A stretch of 64,000 nt of DNA, from positions 255,107 through 319,106 of the forward strand of contig NZ_KE383925.1 in assembly GCF_000422805.1 (NCBI RefSeq). The letters are read 5' to 3'. Below, piece by piece: positions 7,854 to 16,440 of the stretch. Both the position numbers and the translations under genes were made by a program. Every line of letters starts with the position of its first letter. The first letter of the stretch is position 1. The notes under the pieces were generated by a model that had not been told where the DNA came from, did not search any database, and worked only from the letters and a program-made list of their open reading frames with translations. The stretch is from Nocardioides halotolerans DSM 19273. GTDB lineage: Bacteria; Actinomycetota; Actinomycetes; Propionibacteriales; Nocardioidaceae.

Positions 7854-9047
7854 GTGGCTAGGCCCAGGACACCCATCGGGACGTTCGGCGACATCTCCTA
7901 CGTCAAGGCAAGCGGCGGCCGGGTCCGTGCTCGCGCCCGTTACCGCGATGATGACGGCAAGGTGCGGCGGGTCTCCGCGACCGGGGTGACAAGGCGCGAA
8001 GCGGAGCGCAACCTGAAGCAGGCCTTGGCGGAACGGTCCTCGTACCGCGCAAGCGGTGAGCTGACGGCCAACAGCTCCTTCAGCACGCTGGTTGAGGTGT
8101 GGCTGGCCGACCTCGACCTTGAAGGCACTCTGGCTCCGAGTACGCGAGCGCTCTACGAGCGGAACATGCGGCAGCTTGTGATGCCGGTGTTCGAGGGGTA
8201 CTCGCTCCGCGAGATCACAGTGAGCAAGGTCGATAAGTTCATCAAGGGCCTCGCTTCGAACAGGAGCTACAGCATGGCCAAGCAGGCACGGACCGTGTTG
8301 AGTCTCGCGTTCGGACTGGCGGTGCGCTATGACGCGATACAGAAGAACCCGGTGCGGGACACGGCCCGACTCCGCAAGCCCCCGTCACAGGCGATGGCGC
8401 TCTCCGCCGTCCAGGTCGACGCGATCCGCGTCGCGGTCCGTAGCTGGAGGAGAGGCCCGGGTCACTCCGGGCCACCGCCGGACGGGCAGCTTGAGCAGAT
8501 CATCGAGGTCATGCTGGGCACATCCGCTCGGATCGGTGAGGTGCTAGCGATCCGCAAGTGCGACGTCGACGTCACGAGCTCACCGGCGACGGTGCGGATT
8601 GCCGGGACGATCGTTTCGCCGGCCGGGAAGCCGACGCACCGGCAGGCCCATCCGAAGACTGCGAAGTCGACACGGCGCGTCTCGGTTCCGTCCTTCACGT
8701 CGGCCGTCCTGCGTGACCGACTGGTCAAGGTGGCGGACGAGGAGGCGGATCACCTGATCTTCGTCAGCAGGAACGGGACGCCGTTGACCACTAACAACAT
8801 TCGGCGACGGCTGCGGGCGGTGCTCAGCGACGCAGGCATTGCAGGCGTCACTCCGCATTCCTTCCGCCGCACGGTCGCAACCGTCGTCGATCGGGCTGGC
8901 GGCGCCGATCTGGCTGCCGAGCTTCTCGGCCATACCTCGTCGAAGATCACCAAGGAGCACTACATCCAGCCGGACGAGGCCGTCGATCCGGTCACGGCGC
9001 AGATCCTCGAGTCGTTGGCGCCAAAGCGTGCAGACGGTACGTCGTAG
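7854..9047 (+). CDS. Tyrosine site-specific integrase
   Basis: A 397-residue phage-type integrase that would catalyse integration and excision of the element at the fMet tRNA. Residues 1-60 are a basic arm-binding region, about 75-160 the SAM-like core-binding domain, and the C-terminal half the catalytic domain. All catalytic residues are visible: R226 (TSARIGE), H335 and R338 (HSFRR), H360 (LLGHTS) and the nucleophile Y370 (EHYIQP). It starts at GTG directly after the excisionase stop. The stop is 42 bases from the convergent gene that follows, with no obvious terminator between them. Confidence 0.95.
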   Translation: MARPRTPIGTFGDISYVKASGGRVRARARYRDDDGKVRRVSATGVTRREAERNLKQALAERSSYRASGELTANSSFSTLVEVWLADLDLEGTLAPSTRALYERNMRQLVMPVFEGYSLREITVSKVDKFIKGLASNRSYSMAKQARTVLSLAFGLAVRYDAIQKNPVRDTARLRKPPSQAMALSAVQVDAIRVAVRSWRRGPGHSGPPPDGQLEQIIEVMLGTSARIGEVLAIRKCDVDVTSSPATVRIAGTIVSPAGKPTHRQAHPKTAKSTRRVSVPSFTSAVLRDRLVKVADEEADHLIFVSRNGTPLTTNNIRRRLRAVLSDAGIAGVTPHSFRRTVATVVDRAGGADLAAELLGHTSSKITKEHYIQPDEAVDPVTAQILESLAPKRADGTS

Positions 9048-9089
9048 GCGGGTCGGCTGAACTGCTGGACACAGGAGTAGACGCGGGCA

Positions 9090-10400
9090 TCAAAGGTGCG
9101 GGGCATGCCCCGGGGCTGGCCTGTCCGGCGGGCGGTGCACAAGCGCCGCATGCAACTCGACCCGGCTCGGACCAGGTGACGCCACGACGACCTGCGCAGC
9201 CGGGCACAGCTCTCGGCGCGCGATCTGGATGACTTCCAGGTCGGCGGCGCGGGCGACGGGCACGAAGCGCTCTCGAACCGGGTGTACCAGGTGCCCGTCA
9301 CCGCTCACCAGGCGCGGAACGGTCACGCGCTGGACGAACGCCGCGCTCTCGACTCCGGCTTCGAGGACACCAGAGATGCGCGCGTCGAGGCGGCGGAAGA
9401 GTGTCTGGATGCCACCGAGCATCCGCGGTTCGATCACCGTGCTGGATGGCAGCGACTTCATTCGGCTGACTGCGTTGGCGGCCTCCGCTGTGGCTCCGGT
9501 GCCGTTGCCGAGTCGTCCGCCGATGTTCCGGAGTTCTCGCTGGATGCGCGAGTACGTCGCGGTGCGGGCTCGCCATTGGTCAGCCAGTACGGGATCAACC
9601 CGTTCGGCGAAGGGAACAAGCTGCGAGCTGAGCACGCGCTGGGAGTCGACGATCAGGCGCAGGTTCATGGCGTCCGGTAGCGACTGAAGCCGGAGGAGGA
9701 GGTTGTGCTCGGCCTGGAGGACGCCGAGGATTCCTGGCTTGGCCGGCCCACGGATCGGCTTGGTTCGCGGGCGCCAGCCGGTCTGGTCGACGCTGTAGTC
9801 GGGCTGCCCGAGGCTGACGTCGAGCGCGGTTGCGAGGGCTGCCCACCCGAGGCGGTCGCACCCAGCGAGCGACTCCCATTCGGGCGTGTTCCGGTAGCGC
9901 CGATCGAGCACGACGAGGGCTTGGCTGATCGCCGCGACGTCTCCTGCGATGGTTCGTGCCTGGGCTGCGGTCAGATGAACGGCTTGGTCGGGCGCGGTGT
10001 CGTGTTCCGCGAGTGCCGCAGCGCGTGCCGCCAAGCGCCAATGCTCGACGAGGTCGTTCCCGGTCGGCGTCGAGAACTCCTGGCTCGACGCGGCGCGGGT
10101 CTTCGACGAATCTCGGGCGAACTCGAGCGCCCGTGCCAGTTCCCGCAGCGCGGAGCCATGCTCGTTCGTGGCGCGGAACGGGTCGGCCGGCTTTCTCGGG
10201 GTGTTGGGGAAGGTGAGTGGCTGCGCCGCCCGGATGGCCTGTGCGGACCATACGACGACCGCTTGCCTGAAGCGGAGGATCTGCTGCCCGATCTCGGCTC
10301 GCTCGGTCGGCGAGTCTGTGGCGAGCCGGTGCATGACTCGGTGCTGCCGGAGAAGTGCCGCCAACTCCGTGCGCATCTGGGCACCGGTCTCGCCGTACAT
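9090..10400 (-). CDS. Helical protein of unknown function, ICE-associated
   Basis: A 436-residue, mostly alpha-helical protein rich in Ala and Arg, with no signal peptide, membrane segment or recognisable motif. The start ATG shares one base with the stop of the gene upstream (TGATG), so the two are coupled. Its position next to the integrase and in a block with ssb suggests a replication or maintenance role for the mobile element, which is inference only. The C-terminal 30 residues are Pro/His rich and could be a disordered tail. Confidence 0.75.
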   Translation of the reverse strand: MYGETGAQMRTELAALLRQHRVMHRLATDSPTERAEIGQQILRFRQAVVVWSAQAIRAAQPLTFPNTPRKPADPFRATNEHGSALRELARALEFARDSSKTRAASSQEFSTPTGNDLVEHWRLAARAAALAEHDTAPDQAVHLTAAQARTIAGDVAAISQALVVLDRRYRNTPEWESLAGCDRLGWAALATALDVSLGQPDYSVDQTGWRPRTKPIRGPAKPGILGVLQAEHNLLLRLQSLPDAMNLRLIVDSQRVLSSQLVPFAERVDPVLADQWRARTATYSRIQRELRNIGGRLGNGTGATAEAANAVSRMKSLPSSTVIEPRMLGGIQTLFRRLDARISGVLEAGVESAAFVQRVTVPRLVSGDGHLVHPVRERFVPVARAADLEVIQIARRELCPAAQVVVASPGPSRVELHAALVHRPPDRPAPGHAPHL

Positions 10401-10699
10401 CAGCCGACATCCAGATCGTGTGCGCCGACGAGCATCGCCAGGATGAGCTCGATCGACAGGGGGTCGACCCCGTACTTCTCAAGTTCCTCCACGGCGTTGC
10501 GCGCGACGGCGAGCAGGACGTCGCGGTCGTCTGTCAGTTCGTCGGTGTGGATCGCTGGGCAGTCGTCGCCGTGGACGCGGTCGAGCTCCAGCAGCACCCG
10601 CTCGTACGCGGACGACGCATCGATGGTCGGTGCTCGGTCGGCGAGGGCGGCGACGTAAGACCTGGCTTGCGCCAGCGTCTGTGCGTGGGCGAGAAGCAT
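10400..10699 (-). CDS. Small helical protein, unknown function
   Basis: A 99-residue protein. The ATG at 10699 is preceded by a near-perfect ribosome-binding site, AAGGAGGG, six bases upstream, so I prefer it over the longer in-frame start at 10801. The protein is acidic and helical (AYERVLLELDRVHGDD; ELEKYGVDPLSIELILAML) without a known motif. It is translationally coupled to the downstream 436-residue gene and probably works with it. Confidence 0.75.
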   Translation of the reverse strand: MLLAHAQTLAQARSYVAALADRAPTIDASSAYERVLLELDRVHGDDCPAIHTDELTDDRDVLLAVARNAVEELEKYGVDPLSIELILAMLVGAHDLDVG

Positions 10700-10819
10700 G
10701 TTCCCTCCTTCGAGGTCGGGTAGCGACCGTGCGACGGGTGATCGCAGACAGGCCCCCGACCGCGCGACCGCTGTGGACGGAATAGCTGAAGAGCTGGTCA
10801 TGGAGCGCCACTGGCTGGC

Positions 10820-11356
10820 TCACCCGATGAGCTGCTGATTGGTGATCGCCTCGATCCGACGTCGGCGGAGAACGTCTTCGCGAACGAAGTCGGCAAAGTC
10901 CCTGTCCCTGTCGCGGATCTCGATTTCCGCGCCGGCCTCCGTCGGCCGCTCACCCGGCCAGGCGGTTTGCCGCGTCGGGCGGTCTCGGTCGAGTCGAGTG
11001 CCGCAGGTTGAGACCCAGTCCCGCAACCGTGCGCGTGTGTCGGCGAAGTCCCGCATCCAACCCACCGGAGCGGACGGTGACGCCGACTCGTGGTAGCAGC
11101 TGAGCCAGTGACAGTGGAGCGCGGAGAGCTCCCACACGATCTCGTCGTGGCGGTGCCAGTACGGCGGCACGATGTTGGCCGGTAAGCCGAACGCGCACTT
11201 GAGCCATTTCACCCACTGATCGAGATCGTGCCACTCGACCTCGGCCTGCGCGGCGTCGAGAAGGTTCCAGTTGATCGGGACTGGAGGGCGCTCGAGCATG
11301 TCGATGACGCCTCGATAGGCGTCCTGGTTGGCGGGCTCCTCCGGGTGCAGAGCCAT
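10820..11356 (-). CDS. DUF4913-like protein
   Basis: A 178-residue soluble protein. The pattern W-x2-W-x2-C-A-F near residues 48-56, then PPYWHRHDEIVWELSALHCHWL and a later GWMRDFADTRARLRDW, resembles the spacing of conserved Trp/His residues in DUF4913 proteins. These are common in actinobacterial plasmids and ICEs and have no known function. The match is from memory of the pattern and is tentative. The gene is 12 bases downstream of the ssb stop, so it is probably in the ssb operon. Confidence 0.55.
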   Translation of the reverse strand: MALHPEEPANQDAYRGVIDMLERPPVPINWNLLDAAQAEVEWHDLDQWVKWLKCAFGLPANIVPPYWHRHDEIVWELSALHCHWLSCYHESASPSAPVGWMRDFADTRARLRDWVSTCGTRLDRDRPTRQTAWPGERPTEAGAEIEIRDRDRDFADFVREDVLRRRRIEAITNQQLIG

Positions 11357-11368
11357 GACCGATAACGA

Positions 11369-11782
11369 CTACAGACCGACAGCGGGAGGCTGCGGGACCG
11401 CGGTCAGCGACCGCTCCGCGGCCTGCCGTCCGCGCTGGACGACGTAGTCGGTCTTGTTGGCGTTGTGGCCGATCTTGCGGGCGACAAACTCCTCCTTGAT
11501 GACGCTGCCCTCGCGGCCGTCGACCTCGTACTCATGGACGTAGCCACTGGCCACGAACGAGTCGCCCTTGCGGAATCGGGCATAGGTCTCGCGGGCGGTG
11601 CTCTCGAAGGCGACCATGTCGTGGAACGTCGGGTCGAGCTTCGTGAAACTCCCGTCCACCTCCTTGCGCCACTGCTCGATGCCGACGCGCATGCGGCAGC
11701 ACTCGGCGCCGGCCTTGGTGAAGTGCAGCTCGGGTGCTGAGGCGATGAAGCCGACCAGGCTCATTTGCGTGGGGATGGACAT
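11369..11782 (-). CDS. ssb: Single-stranded DNA-binding protein
   Basis: A 137-residue SSB-type OB-fold protein. The N-terminal LVGFIASAPEL-x2-TKAG strand, the central FHDMVAFESTARETYARFRKGDSFVASGYV block and the final strand VARKIGHNANKTDY follow the SSB fold. The C-terminal tail is short and lacks the usual acidic DDDIPF end, ending PPAVGL, which is common for element-borne SSBs. It would coat transferred single-stranded ICE DNA. The ribosome-binding site GGGAG, five bases before ATG, is locked in a hairpin (see 11787-11828), which suggests controlled translation. Confidence 0.9.
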   Translation of the reverse strand: MSIPTQMSLVGFIASAPELHFTKAGAECCRMRVGIEQWRKEVDGSFTKLDPTFHDMVAFESTARETYARFRKGDSFVASGYVHEYEVDGREGSVIKEEFVARKIGHNANKTDYVVQRGRQAAERSLTAVPQPPAVGL

Positions 11783-11786
11783 GATG

Positions 11787-11828
11787 ACTCCCGATTCCGG
11801 CGGCGCTCGGTGCGCCGCGCTCGGGAGT
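11787..11828 (-). promoter_or_regulatory. Hairpin that sequesters the ssb ribosome-binding site
   Basis: In the ssb transcript ACTCCCGA (its reverse arm at 11821-11828) pairs with TCGGGAGT (11787-11794). An inner seven-base-pair stem GCGGCGC/GCGCCGC (11800-11806 and 11812-11818) has a five-base loop, and a small internal loop separates the two stems. The GGGAG ribosome-binding site of ssb lies inside the outer stem, so folding should hide it. This is the layout of a translational control element; an intrinsic terminator is less likely because there is no T-run before the ATG. Confidence 0.7.
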
Positions 11829-11926
11829 TAGGTGGGCTGGCCGCGACAGTAGGGTGCGCTAGGTCCTTCGCAGTGGGAAGCGAGACGTAAGGATCGCGGC
11901 AGATCCGGATTCCGAACCGGCGGAAG

Positions 11927-12877
11927 CTAGTCGCCAGGGGGTCGAGCGAACGGAGTCCCCGCGAGGTCGTCCGGATACGTCGCCGGACGGCGGGGCGCGA
12001 ACCCGCCCTCAGGCACCGTGAAGTCAGCCAGACGGTAAATGGCCTCATCGGCGGTGCGTTGGCTGGTCGTTGATGAGGGAGTCAGGTCGTCCGGCGCCGA
12101 GGACGCCCAGTTGACGAGGGGGTTCCGGAGACTTGCGCTCCACAACCCAAAGCCGTCGTCGTCGCTTGTCGGTCTGCCGGGGTGCCAAGGGAGTGCAGCG
12201 ATCGTCGTGCCGCCCGACCTGGGGAGGTCGGGTTTGTTCCAGCCGTCCGGTTGCGTCAACGCACTCCAACTGTCGTAGATGCTGACGGTTATGAGCAGGA
12301 CGGCTTGGCGCCCGTAGGCGGAGAGCGACACGATGCCGTGGGTGTAGTCCTCCGTGGCCAGCAGGCCCATCGATTGCATCTCGGGTAGCAGCAACGGACG
12401 ACGTTCGTCATCTGATGCTTCCAGCAGAAAGACATTCCAAGTAGCGACGTCCGGCCACCGACGTACGGCGGTCGCGCCATCGCCGGCTCGGATCCCGAAG
12501 TCATGTCGCGATGGCAGTTCCCAAGTTCGCAAGCTCATCACCGAGAAGATCTGGCTGCTCCGCAACGAGAACAGGGGAGGAAGCTGAAGACTCCGCTGCT
12601 CAAGGTCCTGCCCGCTGAGGGTGGCGTAGACCCATCCCGAACGGTGGTAGTGAATCTTCGGCCGATGCCATGTCTCGGCTCTGGTTTCGCCTACCGGCAC
12701 GTCCTTGTTGATTACTCCGTAGTGCCAAGCCCCAGAACGCTGATATGGCGAGGCGAAGACTCCGCCGTCCTTGGAGAGTCCGACTAAGAAAGCTGGCTTG
12801 TAGACGACGCCCGAAGGCGTTCTGCGCATCAGACCGTTGCGGAAGGCGCGCACCCGCGACGCTTCACCATCGGTCAT
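11927..12877 (-). CDS. Hypothetical protein, unknown function
   Basis: A 316-residue protein with no signal peptide and no recognised domain. It has an N-terminal basic segment and a middle part rich in aromatic residues (YQRSGAWHYGVINKDV, HYHRSGWVYATLSG, VLLITVSIYDSWSALTQPDGWNKPD) suggesting a beta-sandwich or similar binding fold. It is divergent from the OLD-like defence gene, across a 327-base spacer, and could be either defence cargo or backbone. Base composition is a little less GC-rich than the conjugation genes. Confidence 0.7.
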   Translation of the reverse strand: MTDGEASRVRAFRNGLMRRTPSGVVYKPAFLVGLSKDGGVFASPYQRSGAWHYGVINKDVPVGETRAETWHRPKIHYHRSGWVYATLSGQDLEQRSLQLPPLFSLRSSQIFSVMSLRTWELPSRHDFGIRAGDGATAVRRWPDVATWNVFLLEASDDERRPLLLPEMQSMGLLATEDYTHGIVSLSAYGRQAVLLITVSIYDSWSALTQPDGWNKPDLPRSGGTTIAALPWHPGRPTSDDDGFGLWSASLRNPLVNWASSAPDDLTPSSTTSQRTADEAIYRLADFTVPEGGFAPRRPATYPDDLAGTPFARPPGD

Positions 12878-13204
12878 GCGACGGACCCTAGCCAGCGATG
12901 GCGCACTGGCGGCCGGGTGTGCTCAGTACCGCCGGGCGAACTGCGACCGCCCGTCTCCCTGTCTCTCACGCCTGCGGGCCACGCACCCAAGGCTCGCAGC
13001 TCAGGCGCGGAGTCAGCAGCCCGACGCTCGGTCGTCCGAAGAGCGGCAGATCCGCGTGCCGTAAGGCATGCGCTACGTGGCTTCGGCTCGTGGACACACC
13101 CGCACAGGGATCTGCTCATTCAGCTCCTCTTGACCAGCGAGTGTCGGTGGTGTGTGATCCGCTAGATCTCGACATCTCGGGGGTCCTACGAATGGGAGAC
13201 TGCA
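12878..13204. other. Divergent intergenic region before the defence island
   Basis: 327 bases between the divergent unknown gene and the OLD-like gene. I see no believable coding frame or RNA gene. It holds a candidate promoter for the forward genes (13130-13158) and a ribosome-binding site, GGGAG, about nine bases before the GTG at 13205. Confidence 0.5.
13130..13158 (+). promoter_or_regulatory. Candidate sigma-70-type promoter for the defence island
   Basis: TTGACC at 13130-13135 is followed after exactly 17 bases by TGTGAT at 13153-13158, giving a good -35 box and a moderate -10 box. Transcription would start about 40 bases before the OLD-like start codon. This is sequence matching only. 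Confidence 0.4.
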
Positions 13205-15550
13205 GTGCAGTTGCGAGAGGTCTGGATCCGCTTTTACAAGTCCTTCAACTTCGATTATGAGTTGAAAGCGAACCCAGGAGCCGAAGGGCCCGCGTGGCAG
13301 ACGCTCGAGGGAGTCTGGTGGCCACACGTCCGCATCCGGCTCAGTGATGACGTCACTGCTGTCGTCGGTGCGAACGAGTCAGGGAAGACCCATCTGTTGG
13401 ATGCAATCGACATTGCACTAACCGGAACCGGACTGCGCAAGCGGGATTTCTGCCGGTACTCAACCTTGTTCTCGGTCGAGCGCGGTGAGCGCCTGTACCC
13501 AGAGGTTGGCGCCACTCTGGTAGCTGATGAGGAGGAAGCCGAGACTCTCGTGGCTCTGGGCATCCCGCTTCGCAAGAACGGCGACGTCATCATGCTTAGG
13601 TCGGCGCCCAATACGGTCGTGGTTGTTGACGACGAGGATGAACGTCAGGTCCTGACCCGCGAGCAGAGCGCTGGTCTTCAGCAGCTCCTTCCGGTCCCGC
13701 ACTGGCTGAACACCCGGGTGGCTTTGCCTGACGCAGTTTCCATCGCGGCGTTGGCTGGATCGGACGACTCATTGAGCGGACGGCGTCGCAGATTCGAACT
13801 CTTGAAGCTGTTGGCTGCGATTCTCACGGCGGATGACATCACCACGAACGCCGCCGCTTTGCTAGCGCTCCTCCAGACCACGACCCCACTCACCGAGGAG
13901 GCGGAGGCGGCGCAAGACCTCGGAAAGCTCCTGCTTGTCAAGGTCGCTCGCATCGAGCAATCGAGCTTCATCGAACTACTCGACGCCCTTCAGAACGAAC
14001 GCGAAGGCCTCGTCAACGGCCTGATCCAAGAGATGAACAACTCCCTCGCGCGTCACCTCAACATCTCGCGTTGGTGGAGTCAAGACTCGGAGTTCCAGCT
14101 TCGGGTGTCGCCTCGCGAGCACGAGCTGGTGTTCACTATCCGGGACCGAACGGGCACCGACTACTCGTTCACAGAGCGAAGCCGCGGCCTGACCTACTTC
14201 CTCAGTTACTACGTACAGCTGCTCGCACACGACCTGCCCGTCGACCGGACTGAGGTCCTGTTGATGGATGAGCCTGACGCCTACCTGTCAGCGAGCGGCC
14301 AGCAGGACCTCCTACGCGTACTTGAGAACCATGCCCGCCCGGAAGATTCCGACCGGCTGGACCAGGTCGTGTACGTGACGCACTCTCCGTTCTTGATCGA
14401 CAGAAATGCCGGTCACCGAGTGCGCGTCGTCGATAAGGGCTCTAAAGACGAGGGCACGAGACTCGTCAAGGACGCCACCCAGGCGAGCTACGAACCTCTC
14501 CGATCGTCGCTCGGAGCGTTGTTTGCTGAGACAGCATTCATCGGAGGCGACAACTTGTTTGTTGAGGGCATCTCGGACCAGGTCTACCTAGCCGGGATGA
14601 ACTCGCGTCTCCTGCGAACAGGCTGGTCGCCGTCAGATTGCATCGACCTGAATCGGGTGACCATCGTTCCCAGCGGCGCCGACGTCCCCTACATGCTCTA
14701 CCTCGCGCGAGGTCGCGACAAGGTGAAGCCTCCATGTGCTGCGCTCCTCGACAGCGACAGCTCGGGCGAGACTATGCAGAGGCAGATCCGACGCGGCGGT
14801 GCGCGAGGAAGACCCGCGATAGGCGATGACCTGATCGTCATGTTGGGTGACTGGGCGGCCTCGGCGACTCCTGATGTCGCCGAAGGAGTGACCGTCCGCG
14901 AGCCAGAAGACCTAGTGCCCCTGGCAGTCGCTGTCGCAGCTGCACGTGGCTACGCCGTCAATCTCCTCGGGCTAAGTGAGACTGACGCGAAGAGGTTGTC
15001 CGACCAGGACATCTCATCGCGCCTTGAGGCAGCGAATGGCAGTCTGTGGGATGCCCTTGAGGCAGCTTTCGTCGCAGCTTTCGAGACAGATATCACCAAA
15101 GCGGGGTTCGCGAAAGAGGTCATTGCCTACGCCTCGAGAACCAAGGGCAACTCTAGGCCCGTAGGTGTCCCCGCATTGGATGCCAACTTTGCCGCCCTAA
15201 TCAAGACGGTGTCAGCGACGCTGACTCGCGCCCGCGAGCGTGAGTTCGACGAACGTCGCGACCACCGTCTCGAGCGCATCATCGACTCATTCACCGCGGA
15301 TCACCCGATCGGGTGTAAGCGCGACGTCGCAGCCGCCACGTTGTCTCGGGTTGAAGCAGCCGTGGACAACACCTCGGCTGGCGACATCATCCGGGGAGGC
15401 GCGGCACAACTGCGGAGAGATTTCGAGCTCGACAAGGATCCCCTCAAGAACGTCTCGAACTATGGGGCCTTCGTTGAGGGCCTCAGGAACCTGCGCCACC
15501 TGGAGCGATTGGAATACCAGAAGCGGCTCGGCTCCGCTGGTGATGACTAA
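13205..15550 (+). CDS. OLD-family ATPase with Toprim nuclease domain
   Basis: A 781-residue protein with an ABC/SMC-like ATPase and a C-terminal Toprim domain, the architecture of OLD (overcoming lysogenization defect) nucleases, which act in phage defence. Walker A GANESGKT is at 55-62. The Walker B LLMDEPD is at about 352-358, with E356 as catalytic base, and the H-loop is H393 in THSPF. The Toprim domain starts with VEGISD (E454) and has the LDSDSSG motif with D516 and D518. It starts at GTG with a GGGAG ribosome-binding site. No UvrD-like helicase partner (the GajB of Gabija) is adjacent, so it is a lone OLD or pairs with its other neighbours. Base composition is less GC-rich than the backbone, consistent with transfer. 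Confidence 0.88.
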   Translation: MQLREVWIRFYKSFNFDYELKANPGAEGPAWQTLEGVWWPHVRIRLSDDVTAVVGANESGKTHLLDAIDIALTGTGLRKRDFCRYSTLFSVERGERLYPEVGATLVADEEEAETLVALGIPLRKNGDVIMLRSAPNTVVVVDDEDERQVLTREQSAGLQQLLPVPHWLNTRVALPDAVSIAALAGSDDSLSGRRRRFELLKLLAAILTADDITTNAAALLALLQTTTPLTEEAEAAQDLGKLLLVKVARIEQSSFIELLDALQNEREGLVNGLIQEMNNSLARHLNISRWWSQDSEFQLRVSPREHELVFTIRDRTGTDYSFTERSRGLTYFLSYYVQLLAHDLPVDRTEVLLMDEPDAYLSASGQQDLLRVLENHARPEDSDRLDQVVYVTHSPFLIDRNAGHRVRVVDKGSKDEGTRLVKDATQASYEPLRSSLGALFAETAFIGGDNLFVEGISDQVYLAGMNSRLLRTGWSPSDCIDLNRVTIVPSGADVPYMLYLARGRDKVKPPCAALLDSDSSGETMQRQIRRGGARGRPAIGDDLIVMLGDWAASATPDVAEGVTVREPEDLVPLAVAVAAARGYAVNLLGLSETDAKRLSDQDISSRLEAANGSLWDALEAAFVAAFETDITKAGFAKEVIAYASRTKGNSRPVGVPALDANFAALIKTVSATLTRAREREFDERRDHRLERIIDSFTADHPIGCKRDVAAATLSRVEAAVDNTSAGDIIRGGAAQLRRDFELDKDPLKNVSNYGAFVEGLRNLRHLERLEYQKRLGSAGDD

Positions 15551-15713
15551 CCCAGTTCATCGCCCGTTGCACTGTGTTGACTTGAGCGTGACCTCGTCAG
15601 CACGAATCTCGGCAGATCCGTGTGTCCGTCAGGCGGGGGTATGACGCAGATGTCACGCCAATGTCAGAGCGACGGCACTGACAATGGCGTCGGAACGTGC
15701 TTACTCTGCGGCC

Positions 15714-16328
15714 ATGCAACGGGGAGCAGGACTGGTTGTCGTGATGTTGGCGTCGCTTGGGATCTTGATGGGGTGCTCAGACGATTCGGGTGATCCTGCC
15801 GCGTTGCCCACCGCCACCATCACCGTGACAGAGACGGCGCCGGTTATCGAACCGGAGGTTGAGCCGACACCCAGTGAGGATGCGGACCCGTACGCCCCAA
15901 ACGTCGGCGAGCGGGCGTTGAAGATCGGTGACACCCGAGTCGGCCAGGCGATCCGCACCACGCTGAAGGGCGTGAAGTACCCGTACCCGCCGGACTACGC
16001 GCGGGAGCCCGACGCCGGCAACGACTTCGTCGGTCTCGAGCTGGAGCAGTGCTTCGACAAGGACGCCCAGGTGGACCCGGAGTACCCGGACACCACGACC
16101 TACAACGGCGACTGGGTGATCCTGGACCCGCAGGGCTTCGAGTACGGCGGGGACGGATCGAGTTGGAGCGACTGGCCGTCACCGAAGTTCCCCGAGAGCG
16201 TCACCCTCAACCCCGGCCGCTGCTACAAGGGCTGGGTCTCGTTGCAGGCGCCCAAGGGCACCAAGATCGCCTCAGTCGTCTGGCGACCAGGCGGCACCGA
16301 GACCGCCGAGTGGCTGCCCAAGGGGTAG
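15714..16328 (+). CDS. Secreted lipoprotein
   Basis: A 204-residue protein with a lipoprotein signal: a short basic N-terminus, a hydrophobic core and the lipobox LGILMGC, placing the lipidated Cys about 21 residues in. A Thr/Glu/Pro-rich linker follows, then a single domain with YPYPPDYAREPDAGNDFVGLELEQCF and RCYKGWVSLQ segments that resembles the DUF4352-like immunoglobulin-type fold of actinobacterial lipoproteins. The ATG at 15684 is an alternative start, but the one at 15714 gives the better signal peptide. It sits between two putative defence genes and may be an unrelated passenger. Confidence 0.75.
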   Translation: MQRGAGLVVVMLASLGILMGCSDDSGDPAALPTATITVTETAPVIEPEVEPTPSEDADPYAPNVGERALKIGDTRVGQAIRTTLKGVKYPYPPDYAREPDAGNDFVGLELEQCFDKDAQVDPEYPDTTTYNGDWVILDPQGFEYGGDGSSWSDWPSPKFPESVTLNPGRCYKGWVSLQAPKGTKIASVVWRPGGTETAEWLPKG

Positions 16329-16440
16329 CGGCGCGGGCGATGAGGATCTCTCCGTGTCGCCGCGCGCGCAAACGTTCGCTGAGCCCATCTGGCCGTTTGC
16401 CGACTTACCCTGCAGTCTCGCGACGGTTTGCAGGGAGGCG

